From positions 1-63,116 of the forward strand of contig CAKZUB010000015.1 of NCBI GenBank assembly GCA_937921505.1: a stretch of DNA of 63,116 nt, written 5' to 3'. This document shows positions 42,698-51,282 of this stretch, in pieces; position 1 is the first letter of the stretch; every line of letters starts with the position of its first letter. The position numbers and the translations under genes were made by a program. The DNA comes from an uncultured Clostridia bacterium (GTDB taxonomy: Bacteria; Bacillota; Clostridia; Lachnospirales; Cellulosilyticaceae). The notes under the pieces are model-generated. The model made no database searches. It was not told the origin of the DNA and was given only the letters and a program-made list of their open reading frames with translations.

Positions 42698-42704
42698 GTC
42701 TAAC
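42698..42704 (-). other. Solitary attachment-site core at the array start
   Basis: GTCTAAC (GTTAGAC on the minus strand) marks the first cassette boundary. Normally attI and an integrase gene would follow. Instead, hairpin-repeat copy D begins at the very next base. Confidence 0.7.
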
Positions 42705-43110
42705 TACGGGACTCTCGACATTCATAAGGGAGGTGCCCATTTTTTCAACTTTTAATTATACATAGCAGTACTGTAAGAAAGCTTATAGAAAACCCTCAGA
42801 CCTGACCTTGCCACACATAATCAGGTGAAGTCCGTCAGACAATGACTATGACTTAAATAATATTATAATAATTTAAAATATTATATTAATAATATACCAT
42901 ATTGTAGAAGTAAGTAGAATAGAGTAGATTAAATAAAAAAATGAATAGAGGTATAAAAAATGCTATGAGTGAAATAGCTGTAAAATTTTCTATATATTTA
43001 TTCTTTAAGCCTTGAAAAATTCATGGGGAGGGATAACTTTCAATTCGACTTGGAGCCTGTCGACGGAGAAGTGAAAGTTATCCCTCCCCATGAATGAGAA
43101 GACTAATGTG
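42705..43110 (+). mobile_element. Hairpin-repeat element copy D
   Basis: It begins TACGGGACTCTCG, has a degenerate left palindrome and the shared leader. It ends with a long hairpin at 43018-43097 whose arms are TTCATGGGGAGGGATAACTT and its exact complement. There is no transposase gene. Lengths and ends suggest a nonautonomous, palindrome-bounded element derived from the same IS1634-like family as copies A-C. Confidence 0.65.
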
Positions 43111-43149
43111 ATACATAATACGTGATACATGATACATCTAATCTAAGAC

Positions 43150-43189
43150 ACAAAAAAAGCCGCAAGATATAATCATACCTTGCGACCTC
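43150..43189 (-). terminator. Terminator of the glt-gln-dap operon
   Basis: On the minus strand CGCAAGGTATGA pairs with a matching arm around a short loop and is followed by CTTTTTTT. It is 35 bases after the dapL stop. Confidence 0.85.
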
Positions 43190-43223
43190 TATAAACTACT
43201 TCTTTAACATAAAGCTAAGAAAC

Positions 43224-44423
43224 TTATATACTTTTAAATCTCTCCATAGCCTCAACAGTAGCCTCCCGCCCCCCAAAAGCAGTCAATCTAAAATACCCCT
43301 CACCATTTTTACCAAATCCAGCCCCAGGAGTACCTACCACAGCAATCTCATTTAACAAGTAATCAAAAAACTCCCATGACCCCATACCATCTGGGCACTT
43401 AAGCCAAATATAAGGAGAATTATCTCCACCTACATACTCAATACCTTTTTCTTTCATTGCCCCGGCAATAATCTTAGCATTTTCCATATAGTAAGCGATA
43501 TTTTCTTTAACTTCTTTTTGTCCTTCTTCTGTAAAGACTGCAGCAGCCCCCTTTTGAATAATATAAGGAACCCCATTAAACTTAGTAGTCTGTCTTCTAT
43601 TCCAAAGCTTATTAATCATTACCTCATCACCATCAGAAGTTAAACCCACAAGAGCTTTTGGCACAACGGTATAGCCACAGCGTGTACCTGTAAATCCAGC
43701 TGTTTTTGACAAACTGCAAAACTCAATAGCACACTCTTTAGCACCCTCTATTTCAAAAATACTTCTTGGAAGAGAAGGGTCCTGAATAAAAGCTTCATAG
43801 GCTGCATCATATAAAATAATAGCACCTGCATCTTTTGCGTAATTTACCCACTCAGTAAGCTGCTCTTTGTTATAAACAGAACCCGTTGGGTTATTAGGAG
43901 AGCAGAGGTAAATAAGATCTGGAGCTATTTCATCATCTTGTGGAGGCATAGGTAAGAAGTTGTTACTTGCATTAGAATCTAAGTAAACAATCTCACGGCC
44001 GGACATGATATTTGTATCTACATACACAGGATATACAGGATCTGGAATCATAACGATATTGTCATCTCCGAATATATCTGTAATATTACCTACATCACTT
44101 TTAGCCCCATCACTAATAAAGATTTCATCTGCTTCAAGTAAAACTTCCATACCTTCATAATAAGCTTTAACAGCCTGGCGGAGGAAATCATAACCTTGTT
44201 CTGGACCATAGCCTTTAAAAGACTCTTTTTTAGCCATTTCATCTATTGCTTCATGCATTGCGCTAAGCGCAGCTGGGGTAAGAGGAAGTGTTACATCACC
44301 AATACCCATACGGATTAATTTTTTATCGGGATTTGCAGCCACAAACTCATTAACCTTTTTTGCAATGGTCGCAAATAAGTAGCTGTCCTTAAGTTCTAAA
44401 TAATTCTCATTAATAAATGCCAT
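43224..44423 (-). CDS. dapL: LL-diaminopimelate aminotransferase
   Basis: This 399-residue PLP enzyme converts tetrahydrodipicolinate directly to LL-diaminopimelate with glutamate as amino donor. It starts AFINENYLELKDSYLFATIA as in characterised DapL proteins. GIGDVTLPLTPAA, YGPEQGYDFLRQ, LCSPNNPTG and the PLP-lysine motif SLSKTAGFTGTRCGY are present. Full length for the family. AGGAGG precedes the ATG. It follows dapF by 11 bases, so the last two steps to meso-diaminopimelate are co-transcribed with glutamate-making genes. Confidence 0.96.
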   Translation of the reverse strand: MAFINENYLELKDSYLFATIAKKVNEFVAANPDKKLIRMGIGDVTLPLTPAALSAMHEAIDEMAKKESFKGYGPEQGYDFLRQAVKAYYEGMEVLLEADEIFISDGAKSDVGNITDIFGDDNIVMIPDPVYPVYVDTNIMSGREIVYLDSNASNNFLPMPPQDDEIAPDLIYLCSPNNPTGSVYNKEQLTEWVNYAKDAGAIILYDAAYEAFIQDPSLPRSIFEIEGAKECAIEFCSLSKTAGFTGTRCGYTVVPKALVGLTSDGDEVMINKLWNRRQTTKFNGVPYIIQKGAAAVFTEEGQKEVKENIAYYMENAKIIAGAMKEKGIEYVGGDNSPYIWLKCPDGMGSWEFFDYLLNEIAVVGTPGAGFGKNGEGYFRLTAFGGREATVEAMERFKSI

Positions 44424-44434
44424 CTTTTATCCTC

Positions 44435-45277
44435 CTAGTATTCTATAATACCATCAAATACCTTAGTAGCAGATCCTTTCATAAGGACTGTTTCATCTTG
44501 TAAATAAGTAATTTTCAAGTCGCCACCAAGAAGTTTAACAGTTATTTCATCGCCTGTCTTGCAGTAGCCATTAAGAACAGCAGCTACAGCACTTGCACAA
44601 GCTCCTGTGCCACAAGCGAAGGTCTCACCTGAACCTCTTTCCCATACACGCATTTTAAGCGTAGTTGCATCTATTACTTCAACGAACTCAGTGTTTATTC
44701 TTTCTGGAAAAAGAGAATTAAATTCAAATTTTGGTCCTATTGTTTCAAGCGGAATGTTATCTACATCATCACAGAAAATAACTGCATGGGGATTACCCAT
44801 AGACACACAAGTCACAGCATAATCAGTATTTTCTATAGATAGAGGCTGATTAATAAAGCGCTCCAGCTCTGATACAATAGGAATATCTTTTGGGATAAGT
44901 ATCGCTTTACCCATATCAACTTCAACATAAACGACCAAGCTCTCCTGCGTAACGAGCGTTAAGTATTTAATACCACTTAAAGTCTCAACGGAGATTTGTG
45001 TTTTATCTGTGTAGCCTGATTCATAAACATATTTGCCAACACATCTAATGGCATTACCACACATTTTGCCTTCTGAGCCATCTGCATTAAACATACGCAT
45101 TTTAAAATCAGCAGAGTCAGAAGGTAGGATCATTACGAGTCCATCTGATCCTATTCCAAAATGTCTGTCGCTTACAAATTCAGAAAAAGCATTTGGATTT
45201 TCTATTGTTTCTTTGAAACCATCTACATAAACATAGTCATTGCCTATGCCATGCATTTTAGTAAAATTAATTTTCAT
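44435..45277 (-). CDS. dapF: Diaminopimelate epimerase
   Basis: This 280-residue enzyme interconverts LL- and meso-diaminopimelate. The N-terminus [17 protein letters not shown], the first catalytic cysteine in [12 protein letters not shown] (about residue 73) and the second in [16 protein letters not shown] are all present. ATG 45277 after GGGGGTACTT is used; an in-frame ATG twelve bases earlier overlaps the ribosome binding site. It is followed by dapL. Confidence 0.96.
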   Translation of the reverse strand: MKINFTKMHGIGNDYVYVDGFKETIENPNAFSEFVSDRHFGIGSDGLVMILPSDSADFKMRMFNADGSEGKMCGNAIRCVGKYVYESGYTDKTQISVETLSGIKYLTLVTQESLVVYVEVDMGKAILIPKDIPIVSELERFINQPLSIENTDYAVTCVSMGNPHAVIFCDDVDNIPLETIGPKFEFNSLFPERINTEFVEVIDATTLKMRVWERGSGETFACGTGACASAVAAVLNGYCKTGDEITVKLLGGDLKITYLQDETVLMKGSATKVFDGIIEY

Positions 45278-45325
45278 AAGTACCCCCATTGCATATCACA
45301 AGTTTTACCCCGGATACTGCCACAA

Positions 45326-45358
45326 ATTAAAAGTTGAAAGTGTTTTTCTTTCAACATT
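45326..45358 (-). terminator. Hairpin between the ANTAR gene and dapF
   Basis: TTGAAAG and CTTTCAA flank a seven-base loop and are followed on the minus strand by CTTTTAATTT. It may give partial termination, separating gln from dap expression. Confidence 0.6.
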
Positions 45359-45369
45359 ACACGCCTAAA

Positions 45370-45939
45370 TCATACTTCATAAGTCTTGAGAATGTTATCA
45401 GCTACGGTTCTTGGTGAAACTCTAAGATCCATCGCTTGTTTTTGAATATATCTATGAGCTTGTTTTTCATCGAAGCCTAAATATTGAATAAGAGAATATT
45501 TAGCACGTTCTATGACTTTGACATCATCCATTTTCTTTTTAAGAGCTTTGTTTTGTTCTCTTAAGGTAGCTATTATTTGCTTAGAGTTAAGGACAAAAGG
45601 TATAGATTGTAACAAAACCTGTTTATTGATGGGCTTACCTATAACAAAAGCACCTGTAACAGCAACTTTCTCTTGAACTTGTTCCAAAAGATCTGACTTT
45701 ACTATAATAAGGATAGCAGATAAAGATTTTTCTGCAATATCCAGGGCAAGCTCAGAGCCAAATTCATCAGTTAGAGGGGTATTGATGATGGTAAGATCAT
45801 ACTCAGCATAGTCAAATTTTCTCCGAGCTTCACTAGCAGAGGAGGCATAATCATAACCAGAAAAAACAAGCGGTTTAATGATATCATACAAGGCATCTGA
45901 AGACTGTTTTTGGGTAGATACGATCAATATCTTTTCCAC
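45370..45939 (-). CDS. ANTAR-domain RNA-binding antiterminator
   Basis: This 189-residue protein has an N-terminal receiver-like domain (ILIVSTQKQSSDALYDIIKP, DLTIINTPLTD) in which the phosphoacceptor region is atypical. A coiled coil (LREQNKALKKKMDDVKVIER) joins it to a C-terminal ANTAR domain (RAKYSLIQYLGFDEKQAHRY, then MDLRVSPRTVADNIL). ANTAR proteins bind paired hexaloop hairpins in nascent RNA and prevent termination. A GTG start at 45939 lies nine bases after AAGGAG. Encoded next to glnA and the glt genes, it is the likely regulator of their leader at 52447-52496. Confidence 0.88.
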   Translation of the reverse strand: MEKILIVSTQKQSSDALYDIIKPLVFSGYDYASSASEARRKFDYAEYDLTIINTPLTDEFGSELALDIAEKSLSAILIIVKSDLLEQVQEKVAVTGAFVIGKPINKQVLLQSIPFVLNSKQIIATLREQNKALKKKMDDVKVIERAKYSLIQYLGFDEKQAHRYIQKQAMDLRVSPRTVADNILKTYEV

Positions 45940-45981
45940 GCTTCCTACTCCTTTTGCAATCATTTATGGTTGATCTTTAGA

Positions 45982-47298
45982 TTAAAGATAATTTTTTATT
46001 TCCCATTCATGTATTGTCTGATTATATATATTCCATTCTTCTGATTTCAGTACTAAATAATGTTTGAATAAGTGCTCACCAATAGTCTCCTTTACAAAGT
46101 CACTGGATGCCATATGACTTAAGGCTTCGTAGAGGCTTTCAGGTAATGTATCTATCTGTAAACTTGTAAGGTCATCTTGTGTTAATTTATAAGCATTAGT
46201 TGTTAAAGGTGCTGAAAGCTTCAATTTGTTTTTAATCCCATCAAGGCCAGCTGCAAGAATAAGTGCAAGGGTAAGATAAGGATTACATGTTGTATCAGGA
46301 CTGCGAAGCTCAATTCTATTGTAACCCGAAGTGGTGCAAGGCACTCTTATAAGAGAAGAACGGTTCTTATAAGACCAAGTAATATGTCTTGGCGCTTCAA
46401 AACCAGAAGCAAGTCTTTTGTAAGAGTTAACAATAGGGTTTGATATCGCACTCATTTCTTTAACGTGTGCAAGAACACCCGCAATAAAGTATTTAGCAAT
46501 TTCAGGCATTTCCGTGCCTTGCTTAATATCAAATACATTTTCGCCATCTTTATGCAATGACATATTAATATGCATACCAGAGCCACTTGCATTCACAAGA
46601 GGTTTTGGCATAAAAGAGGCATAAAGCCCATTTCTTTGAGCAATAGTTTTTACAACTGTTTTAAAGGTAAGAATATTATCAGCAGATTCTATGACATTGT
46701 CATACTTAAAGTCAATTTCATGCTGACTATAAGCAGATTCATGATGAGAAGTTTCTATTTCAAAGCCCATTTGTTCAAGCGTTAAACATATTTCTCGTCT
46801 GGTATTCTCGCCTTGGTCTAAAGGCGAAATATCAAAGTAATCTGCCTTATCACTTAGTTCAAGTGTAGGTTTACCTTCTTCATCTGCTTTAAATAAAAAG
46901 AACTCACACTCTGCACCTACTTTAAATACAAACCCCATTTCCTTTGCTTTTTCAAAGGTACGTTTTAAGATATAACGACTATCTCCTTCAAAGGGGGTGC
47001 CTTCAGAGGTTTTGATATCACAAAAAAATCTTGCAACTTTTCCATGCTGAGGTCTCCAAGGTAAAATACAAAGGGTAGTAGGATCTGGAAATAAAAATAG
47101 TTCAGAATCCTCAATTGTTCCAAAGCCTTTGATAGAGGAAGCATCAAAGGCTATTCCTTCGTCAAAGGCACGACTTAGTTGTTTTGAGGATATAGAAATA
47201 TTTTTGAGTTCTCCAAAAATGTTACAAAATTGGAGTTTTATAAATTTCACGTCATTTTCTTCTACGAATCTTAAAGCTCCGAGCTTGTTGTATGACAT
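45982..47298 (-). CDS. glnA: Glutamine synthetase type I
   Basis: This 438-residue ATP-dependent enzyme makes glutamine from glutamate and ammonia. Diagnostic segments are DASSIKGFGTIEDSE, KVGAECEFFLFK, HHESAYSQHEIDF, MPKPLVNASGSGMHINMSLH and SGFEAPRHITWSYKNRSSLI-like. No adenylylation-site region is apparent, consistent with the shorter GSI-alpha type. GGAGG lies seven bases before the ATG. It lies between the glutamate synthase genes and the ANTAR regulator, so it supplies the glutamine used by the synthase. Confidence 0.95.
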   Translation of the reverse strand: MSYNKLGALRFVEENDVKFIKLQFCNIFGELKNISISSKQLSRAFDEGIAFDASSIKGFGTIEDSELFLFPDPTTLCILPWRPQHGKVARFFCDIKTSEGTPFEGDSRYILKRTFEKAKEMGFVFKVGAECEFFLFKADEEGKPTLELSDKADYFDISPLDQGENTRREICLTLEQMGFEIETSHHESAYSQHEIDFKYDNVIESADNILTFKTVVKTIAQRNGLYASFMPKPLVNASGSGMHINMSLHKDGENVFDIKQGTEMPEIAKYFIAGVLAHVKEMSAISNPIVNSYKRLASGFEAPRHITWSYKNRSSLIRVPCTTSGYNRIELRSPDTTCNPYLTLALILAAGLDGIKNKLKLSAPLTTNAYKLTQDDLTSLQIDTLPESLYEALSHMASSDFVKETIGEHLFKHYLVLKSEEWNIYNQTIHEWEIKNYL

Positions 47299-47378
47299 AT
47301 AACATCCTCCTATTATTGTAAATAATACGGTATCACAAATAATAAATAAAACTATCTGTCATTACTAGTTTAAAACAA

Positions 47379-48101
47379 TTAGTGATGTGTGTAAAGTTGT
47401 CTATAAGGATTTTTAGAATTTGCAGTTAATTTATAGAAAGTATCTTTTAAGAGAACTTCAGGGTCAAGCTCAAAGGTATTACAAAATGCATGGATATGTT
47501 CAGCTATTTCACCAAGGTCTTCTGCAGTAGCCACTTGTGCTATAACTTGGCTCGGTAAATCATCTGGCAGTACACTTGAACGGATATAAATCGCACCCCC
47601 ATGCATACCTGTACCACAAAAATCTCCTACAGGAAGTTCACCTTCACTATTTAAACCAAGTACAATAAGTAGTCCTCCTGCTTGATACTCACCTAAGAAA
47701 TCTCCAACCGTGCCACCTATTACAATAACTGGCTTGCATTCTTTGTATTCTTTCATATGAATACCCATGCGATAGCCACCATCACCTTTAACAAAGATTC
47801 TGCCGCCACGCATACCATATCCAGTCGTATCACCACAGTTACCATGAATAATAATAGAACCAGTATCCATTGTATCGCCTGTAGCATCCTGTGCATTACC
47901 ATAGACTGTGATGTCGCTGCCAGCAAGGTAAGAGCCAAGCGCATTGCCAGGAGTACCATAAATAGTGATAGTTTTACCAGCAACACCAGAACCTATGTAT
48001 CTATGTCCTAGACAATTGGTAATCTCCACATGGCTATCTGAAGAAGCTTTTAATTTTTCATTTAAATCACGAAAGTGAAGAGAACATGCATTAATTTCCA
48101 A
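47379..48101 (-). CDS. Glutamate synthase C-terminal (GXGXG) domain protein
   Basis: This 240-residue protein is the isolated GXGXG beta-helix domain that closes large GltB proteins. Repeating glycine motifs (CLGHRYIGSGVAGKTITIYG, GNALGSYLAGSDITVYGN, IIHGNCGDTTGYGMRGGRIF and VGDFLGEYQAGGLLIVLG) are clear. The TTG at 48101, eight bases after AGGAGG, is the likely start; the GTG nine bases upstream lies inside the ribosome binding site. It overlaps the end of the FAD oxidoreductase gene by 11 bases. Confidence 0.9.
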   Translation of the reverse strand: MEINACSLHFRDLNEKLKASSDSHVEITNCLGHRYIGSGVAGKTITIYGTPGNALGSYLAGSDITVYGNAQDATGDTMDTGSIIIHGNCGDTTGYGMRGGRIFVKGDGGYRMGIHMKEYKECKPVIVIGGTVGDFLGEYQAGGLLIVLGLNSEGELPVGDFCGTGMHGGAIYIRSSVLPDDLPSQVIAQVATAEDLGEIAEHIHAFCNTFELDPEVLLKDTFYKLTANSKNPYRQLYTHH

Positions 48102-49329
48102 TTTTAACACCTCCTAGTTTTTCAAGCCTACGAGATTTGCCAAATAACATCATTTGAGGTTTTGTAAAGAGCAGCGCTGAATCTACATCTGTTAGTGGAA
48201 TTTGTTCTTTTATAATAGAAGTATAGATTCCTGCACGCGCTACATCGCCAATCATAATGTATCCTTTAAGTAAACCATCTTTATAAATGAGCTTTTTATA
48301 ATCATTTTCAGTTTCAAAGCTATGCGTTTCACCTTCATAACTACCAGCAGTTATCATATGAAGGCCAAAAAATCCAATCGCATTCATCGGTATAGCATTG
48401 TTATAAGTTTTTTGGCCACCGGCCATATTAAGTCCAGCTACTTCACCTTGCATATAAGCATTAGGTAAAAGCGCAAGAATCTTGCTTGTGCCGGTTGAGA
48501 CGTCAATACTTTCACAGCAATCTCCTGCTGCATAGATGTTTGCATCAGAAGTTTTACAGGTATGATCTACAATGATACCTTTGTTAACTTCTAGGCTACA
48601 GTCACTTGCAAGCTCTGTATTAGGTCGTACACCCACTGCAATAATAAGTATATCAAAGTTAAGTGCAGTGCCACTATCAAGTACTGCGGTGTGAGAAGTA
48701 AACCTTGCAACTTTATCATTTAAAATAAAACGCACGCCTTTTTTCTCTAAATGATTCTGTACAATGCCAGATCCTTCATTATCTAAAATACTAGGGAGTA
48801 TACGGTCAGCTAGATCTACTACTGTAATATCTTTAGTCATTTTATAAACACCTTCAGCGGCTTTAAGTCCAATAAGGCCCGCTCCTATAATAAGTACTTT
48901 ACTATTAGGTTTAAGGACTTCTTTTACAGCTTTAGCATCATCATATTTCATAAAAGTAAACTTATGAGTAACAGAGTCTAAGCCCTCCATAGGAGGAACA
49001 AAGGCACGAGAACCAGTAGCAATGAGCAACTTATCATAATGAAGCATGCTGCCATCTTCAAGTGTTATTTCACCTACTGTTTTATTAATATGAGTTACTT
49101 TTTTACCAAAAATAATATTACAGTTATTTTTTTTATAAAAATCTTCAGATCTATAATAAATCTTTTCATCTGATACCTTACCCTCTAGCCAGTAAGAAAT
49201 AAGAGGTCTTGAATAAGTATGATAAGGTTCATCAGATAGAATAGTAATCGTTCCAGTAGTATCTATTTTTCTTATCCCTTCAATGCAGCCAATAGCAGCA
49301 GAAGAGTTACCAATAATTACATAATTCAT
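48091..49329 (-). CDS. FAD-dependent NAD(P)H oxidoreductase of the glutamate synthase complex
   Basis: This 412-residue flavoprotein has two dinucleotide-binding folds. The FAD site is VIIGNSSAAIGCIEGIRK at the N-terminus, the NAD(P) site is VLIIGAGLIGLKAAEGVYK (about residues 145-163), and IYAAGDCCE comes near residue 270. It resembles rubredoxin reductase and nitrite reductase large-subunit N-terminal domains. In this operon it most probably takes electrons from NAD(P)H and passes them through the ferredoxin subunit to glutamate synthase. AAAGGAGC precedes the ATG. Confidence 0.88.
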   Translation of the reverse strand: MNYVIIGNSSAAIGCIEGIRKIDTTGTITILSDEPYHTYSRPLISYWLEGKVSDEKIYYRSEDFYKKNNCNIIFGKKVTHINKTVGEITLEDGSMLHYDKLLIATGSRAFVPPMEGLDSVTHKFTFMKYDDAKAVKEVLKPNSKVLIIGAGLIGLKAAEGVYKMTKDITVVDLADRILPSILDNEGSGIVQNHLEKKGVRFILNDKVARFTSHTAVLDSGTALNFDILIIAVGVRPNTELASDCSLEVNKGIIVDHTCKTSDANIYAAGDCCESIDVSTGTSKILALLPNAYMQGEVAGLNMAGGQKTYNNAIPMNAIGFFGLHMITAGSYEGETHSFETENDYKKLIYKDGLLKGYIMIGDVARAGIYTSIIKEQIPLTDVDSALLFTKPQMMLFGKSRRLEKLGGVKIGN

Positions 49330-49332
49330 AGT

Positions 49333-49764
49333 TTAGCTCCTTTCCTCAAAGACAATAGCTGCATTAGGACAACCTTTTACACAAGAAGGGTCTCCTGTTT
49401 GTGACGCGCAAAGATCACACTTTTTAATGACTTTTTCATTGTCTGTTACAATACATCCAAAAGGACAAGTAAGGACACACGTATAACAGCCTACACAACG
49501 GGTATCATCTATTGTAATCACACCCTCTGTAATAGAGAGAGCACCAGCAATGCATCCTTTTACGCAGAGCGGTTCCTCGCAGTGTCTGCATTGAACTGCA
49601 AAGTTAATATCGCCACCTTCTTCGATGACAATACGAGGTGTTGTTTTTGTAGTGCCATTAAAGGCTTTAACCATATCAGATTTGCCACTGTTTGAAAAAC
49701 TACAGTGATATTCACAAAGGTGGCAGCCAAGACACCAGTCTTCATTTACATAGACTTTTTTCAT
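49333..49764 (-). CDS. Four-cluster ferredoxin subunit (4Fe-4S)
   Basis: This 143-residue protein has four cysteine groups: CLGCHLCEYHC, CRHCEEPLCVKGC, CVGCYTCVLTCPFGC and CDLCASQTGDPSCVKGC. The spacing is like HycB or DMSO-reductase electron-transfer subunits. It should carry electrons between the adjacent FAD protein and the FMN/iron-sulphur glutamate synthase subunit. It begins 13 bases after the latter gene and ends 3 bases before the FAD gene. GGGAGG precedes the ATG. Confidence 0.92.
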   Translation of the reverse strand: MKKVYVNEDWCLGCHLCEYHCSFSNSGKSDMVKAFNGTTKTTPRIVIEEGGDINFAVQCRHCEEPLCVKGCIAGALSITEGVITIDDTRCVGCYTCVLTCPFGCIVTDNEKVIKKCDLCASQTGDPSCVKGCPNAAIVFEERS

Positions 49765-49776
49765 TATTTTGCCTCC

Positions 49777-51282
49777 CTATTCACCAGCATGAGATATGCC
49801 TAAGATTTCTAATTCTTTTTCTGAAAGTCCAATACCGCGAAGCATGAGACGATTGCCACGAAGAGCTTCAATGGAATTGATACCCATACCGCCCATCATT
49901 TCTTTAACTTCATGATCCCAAGCGTGAACAAGGTTAACAAGGCGCTTGTAGCCAATCTCTGGATTTAAACGTTTCACAAGATCTGGGCGTTGGGTTGCAA
50001 TCCCCCAGTTGCATTTTGCACCGTGACAACTGCGGCATAGATGACAGCCAAGTGCCAAGAGAGCAGCCGTTCCGATATAGACAGCATTTGCACCAAGTGC
50101 CACAGCTTTTACAATATCTGCTGCATTACGAATACTACCACCTACAACAACAGAAACATCATTACGAATACCTTCATCACGAAGTCTTTGATCTACAGAA
50201 GCTAAGGCAAGTTCAATAGGAATACCTACATTATCACGAATTCTTGTAGGTGCAGCACCAGTCCCGCCTCTATAACCATCAATAGCAATGATATCTGCAC
50301 CAGAACGCGCAATACCAGAAGCAATAGCAGCTACGTTGTGTACGGCAGCAATTTTAACAATAATAGGTTTTTTATAATCAGTTGCTTCTTTAAGAGAATA
50401 AATAAGCTGTCTTAAATCTTCAATAGAATAAATATCATGGTGAGGAGCCGGAGATATAGCATCTGTTCCTTTTGGAATCATACGGGTTTTAGAGACATCT
50501 TCTCCAACTTTTGTACCAGGTAAGTGTCCGCCGATACCAGGTTTTGCACCCTGACCCATTTTGATTTCTATAGCAGCGCCTGCCTCAAGATATTTCTTAT
50601 GTACACCAAAGCGACCAGATGCTACTTGCACGATCGTATTTTCGCCATATTGGTAGAAATCTTCATGAAGACCACCTTCACCAGTATTATAATAAATACC
50701 AAGCTTTGTAGATGCACGTGCTAAGCTCTCATGAGCATTTTTACTGATAGAACCATAAGACATAGCTGAGAACATAACAGGAATATTGAGTTTTAAGTTT
50801 GGATAAGTCTCTGAGATGATATTGCCTTCCTTATCAAACTCAATTGTTTTAGGGTTTTTACCTAAAAAAGTTTGTGTTTCCATTGGCTCGCGAAGAGGGT
50901 CAATAGAAGGGTTGGTTACCTGGCTTGCATTAATAAGCATTTTGTCCCAGTAAACAGGATAAGGCTGAGGGTTGCCCATGCTAGATAAAAGAACACCGCC
51001 AGTACCGGCTTGTCTGTAAGCATCCGTTATAAGAGCTTGAGACCAGTTAGCATTTTTCTTAAAAGTATTATCTGTTTCAACTATTTTAAGAGCTCTTGTT
51101 GGACATAGACTGACACATCTTTGACAATCAACACAGCTCGCATCATCTGCCATCATACCATCTAATTCAATATCATAAGCATGGACTTCATTTGCACATT
51201 GCCTTGCACAAGCTTGGCACTTGATACATTTTTTTTCATTTCGAACAACTTCGTAGTCAGGGTAAAAGTAATTAATGGCCAC
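49777..51282 (-). CDS. Glutamate synthase central FMN-binding subunit, archaeal type
   Basis: This 501-residue protein has an N-terminal pair of 4Fe-4S motifs (CIKCQACARQCANE and CVDCQRCVSLCPTRA) and a large FMN-binding barrel with SAMSYGSISKNAHESLARA, TGEGGLHEDFY, QGAKPGIGGHLPGTKV, DGYRGGTGAAP and the cysteine cluster CHLCRSCHGAKC. It forms glutamate from 2-oxoglutarate and ammonia passed from the amidotransferase. A GTG at 51282, six bases after GGAGGTG, is the likely start and overlaps the end of the amidotransferase gene. Confidence 0.94.
   Translation of the reverse strand: MAINYFYPDYEVVRNEKKCIKCQACARQCANEVHAYDIELDGMMADDASCVDCQRCVSLCPTRALKIVETDNTFKKNANWSQALITDAYRQAGTGGVLLSSMGNPQPYPVYWDKMLINASQVTNPSIDPLREPMETQTFLGKNPKTIEFDKEGNIISETYPNLKLNIPVMFSAMSYGSISKNAHESLARASTKLGIYYNTGEGGLHEDFYQYGENTIVQVASGRFGVHKKYLEAGAAIEIKMGQGAKPGIGGHLPGTKVGEDVSKTRMIPKGTDAISPAPHHDIYSIEDLRQLIYSLKEATDYKKPIIVKIAAVHNVAAIASGIARSGADIIAIDGYRGGTGAAPTRIRDNVGIPIELALASVDQRLRDEGIRNDVSVVVGGSIRNAADIVKAVALGANAVYIGTAALLALGCHLCRSCHGAKCNWGIATQRPDLVKRLNPEIGYKRLVNLVHAWDHEVKEMMGGMGINSIEALRGNRLMLRGIGLSEKELEILGISHAGE

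Noticed and set aside
42705..43110. IS200/IS605-family element based on the end hairpins
   Set aside because: No TnpA or TnpB fragment was found in any copy, while copies A and C carry IS1634-like fragments, so the IS200/IS605 label is not supported.
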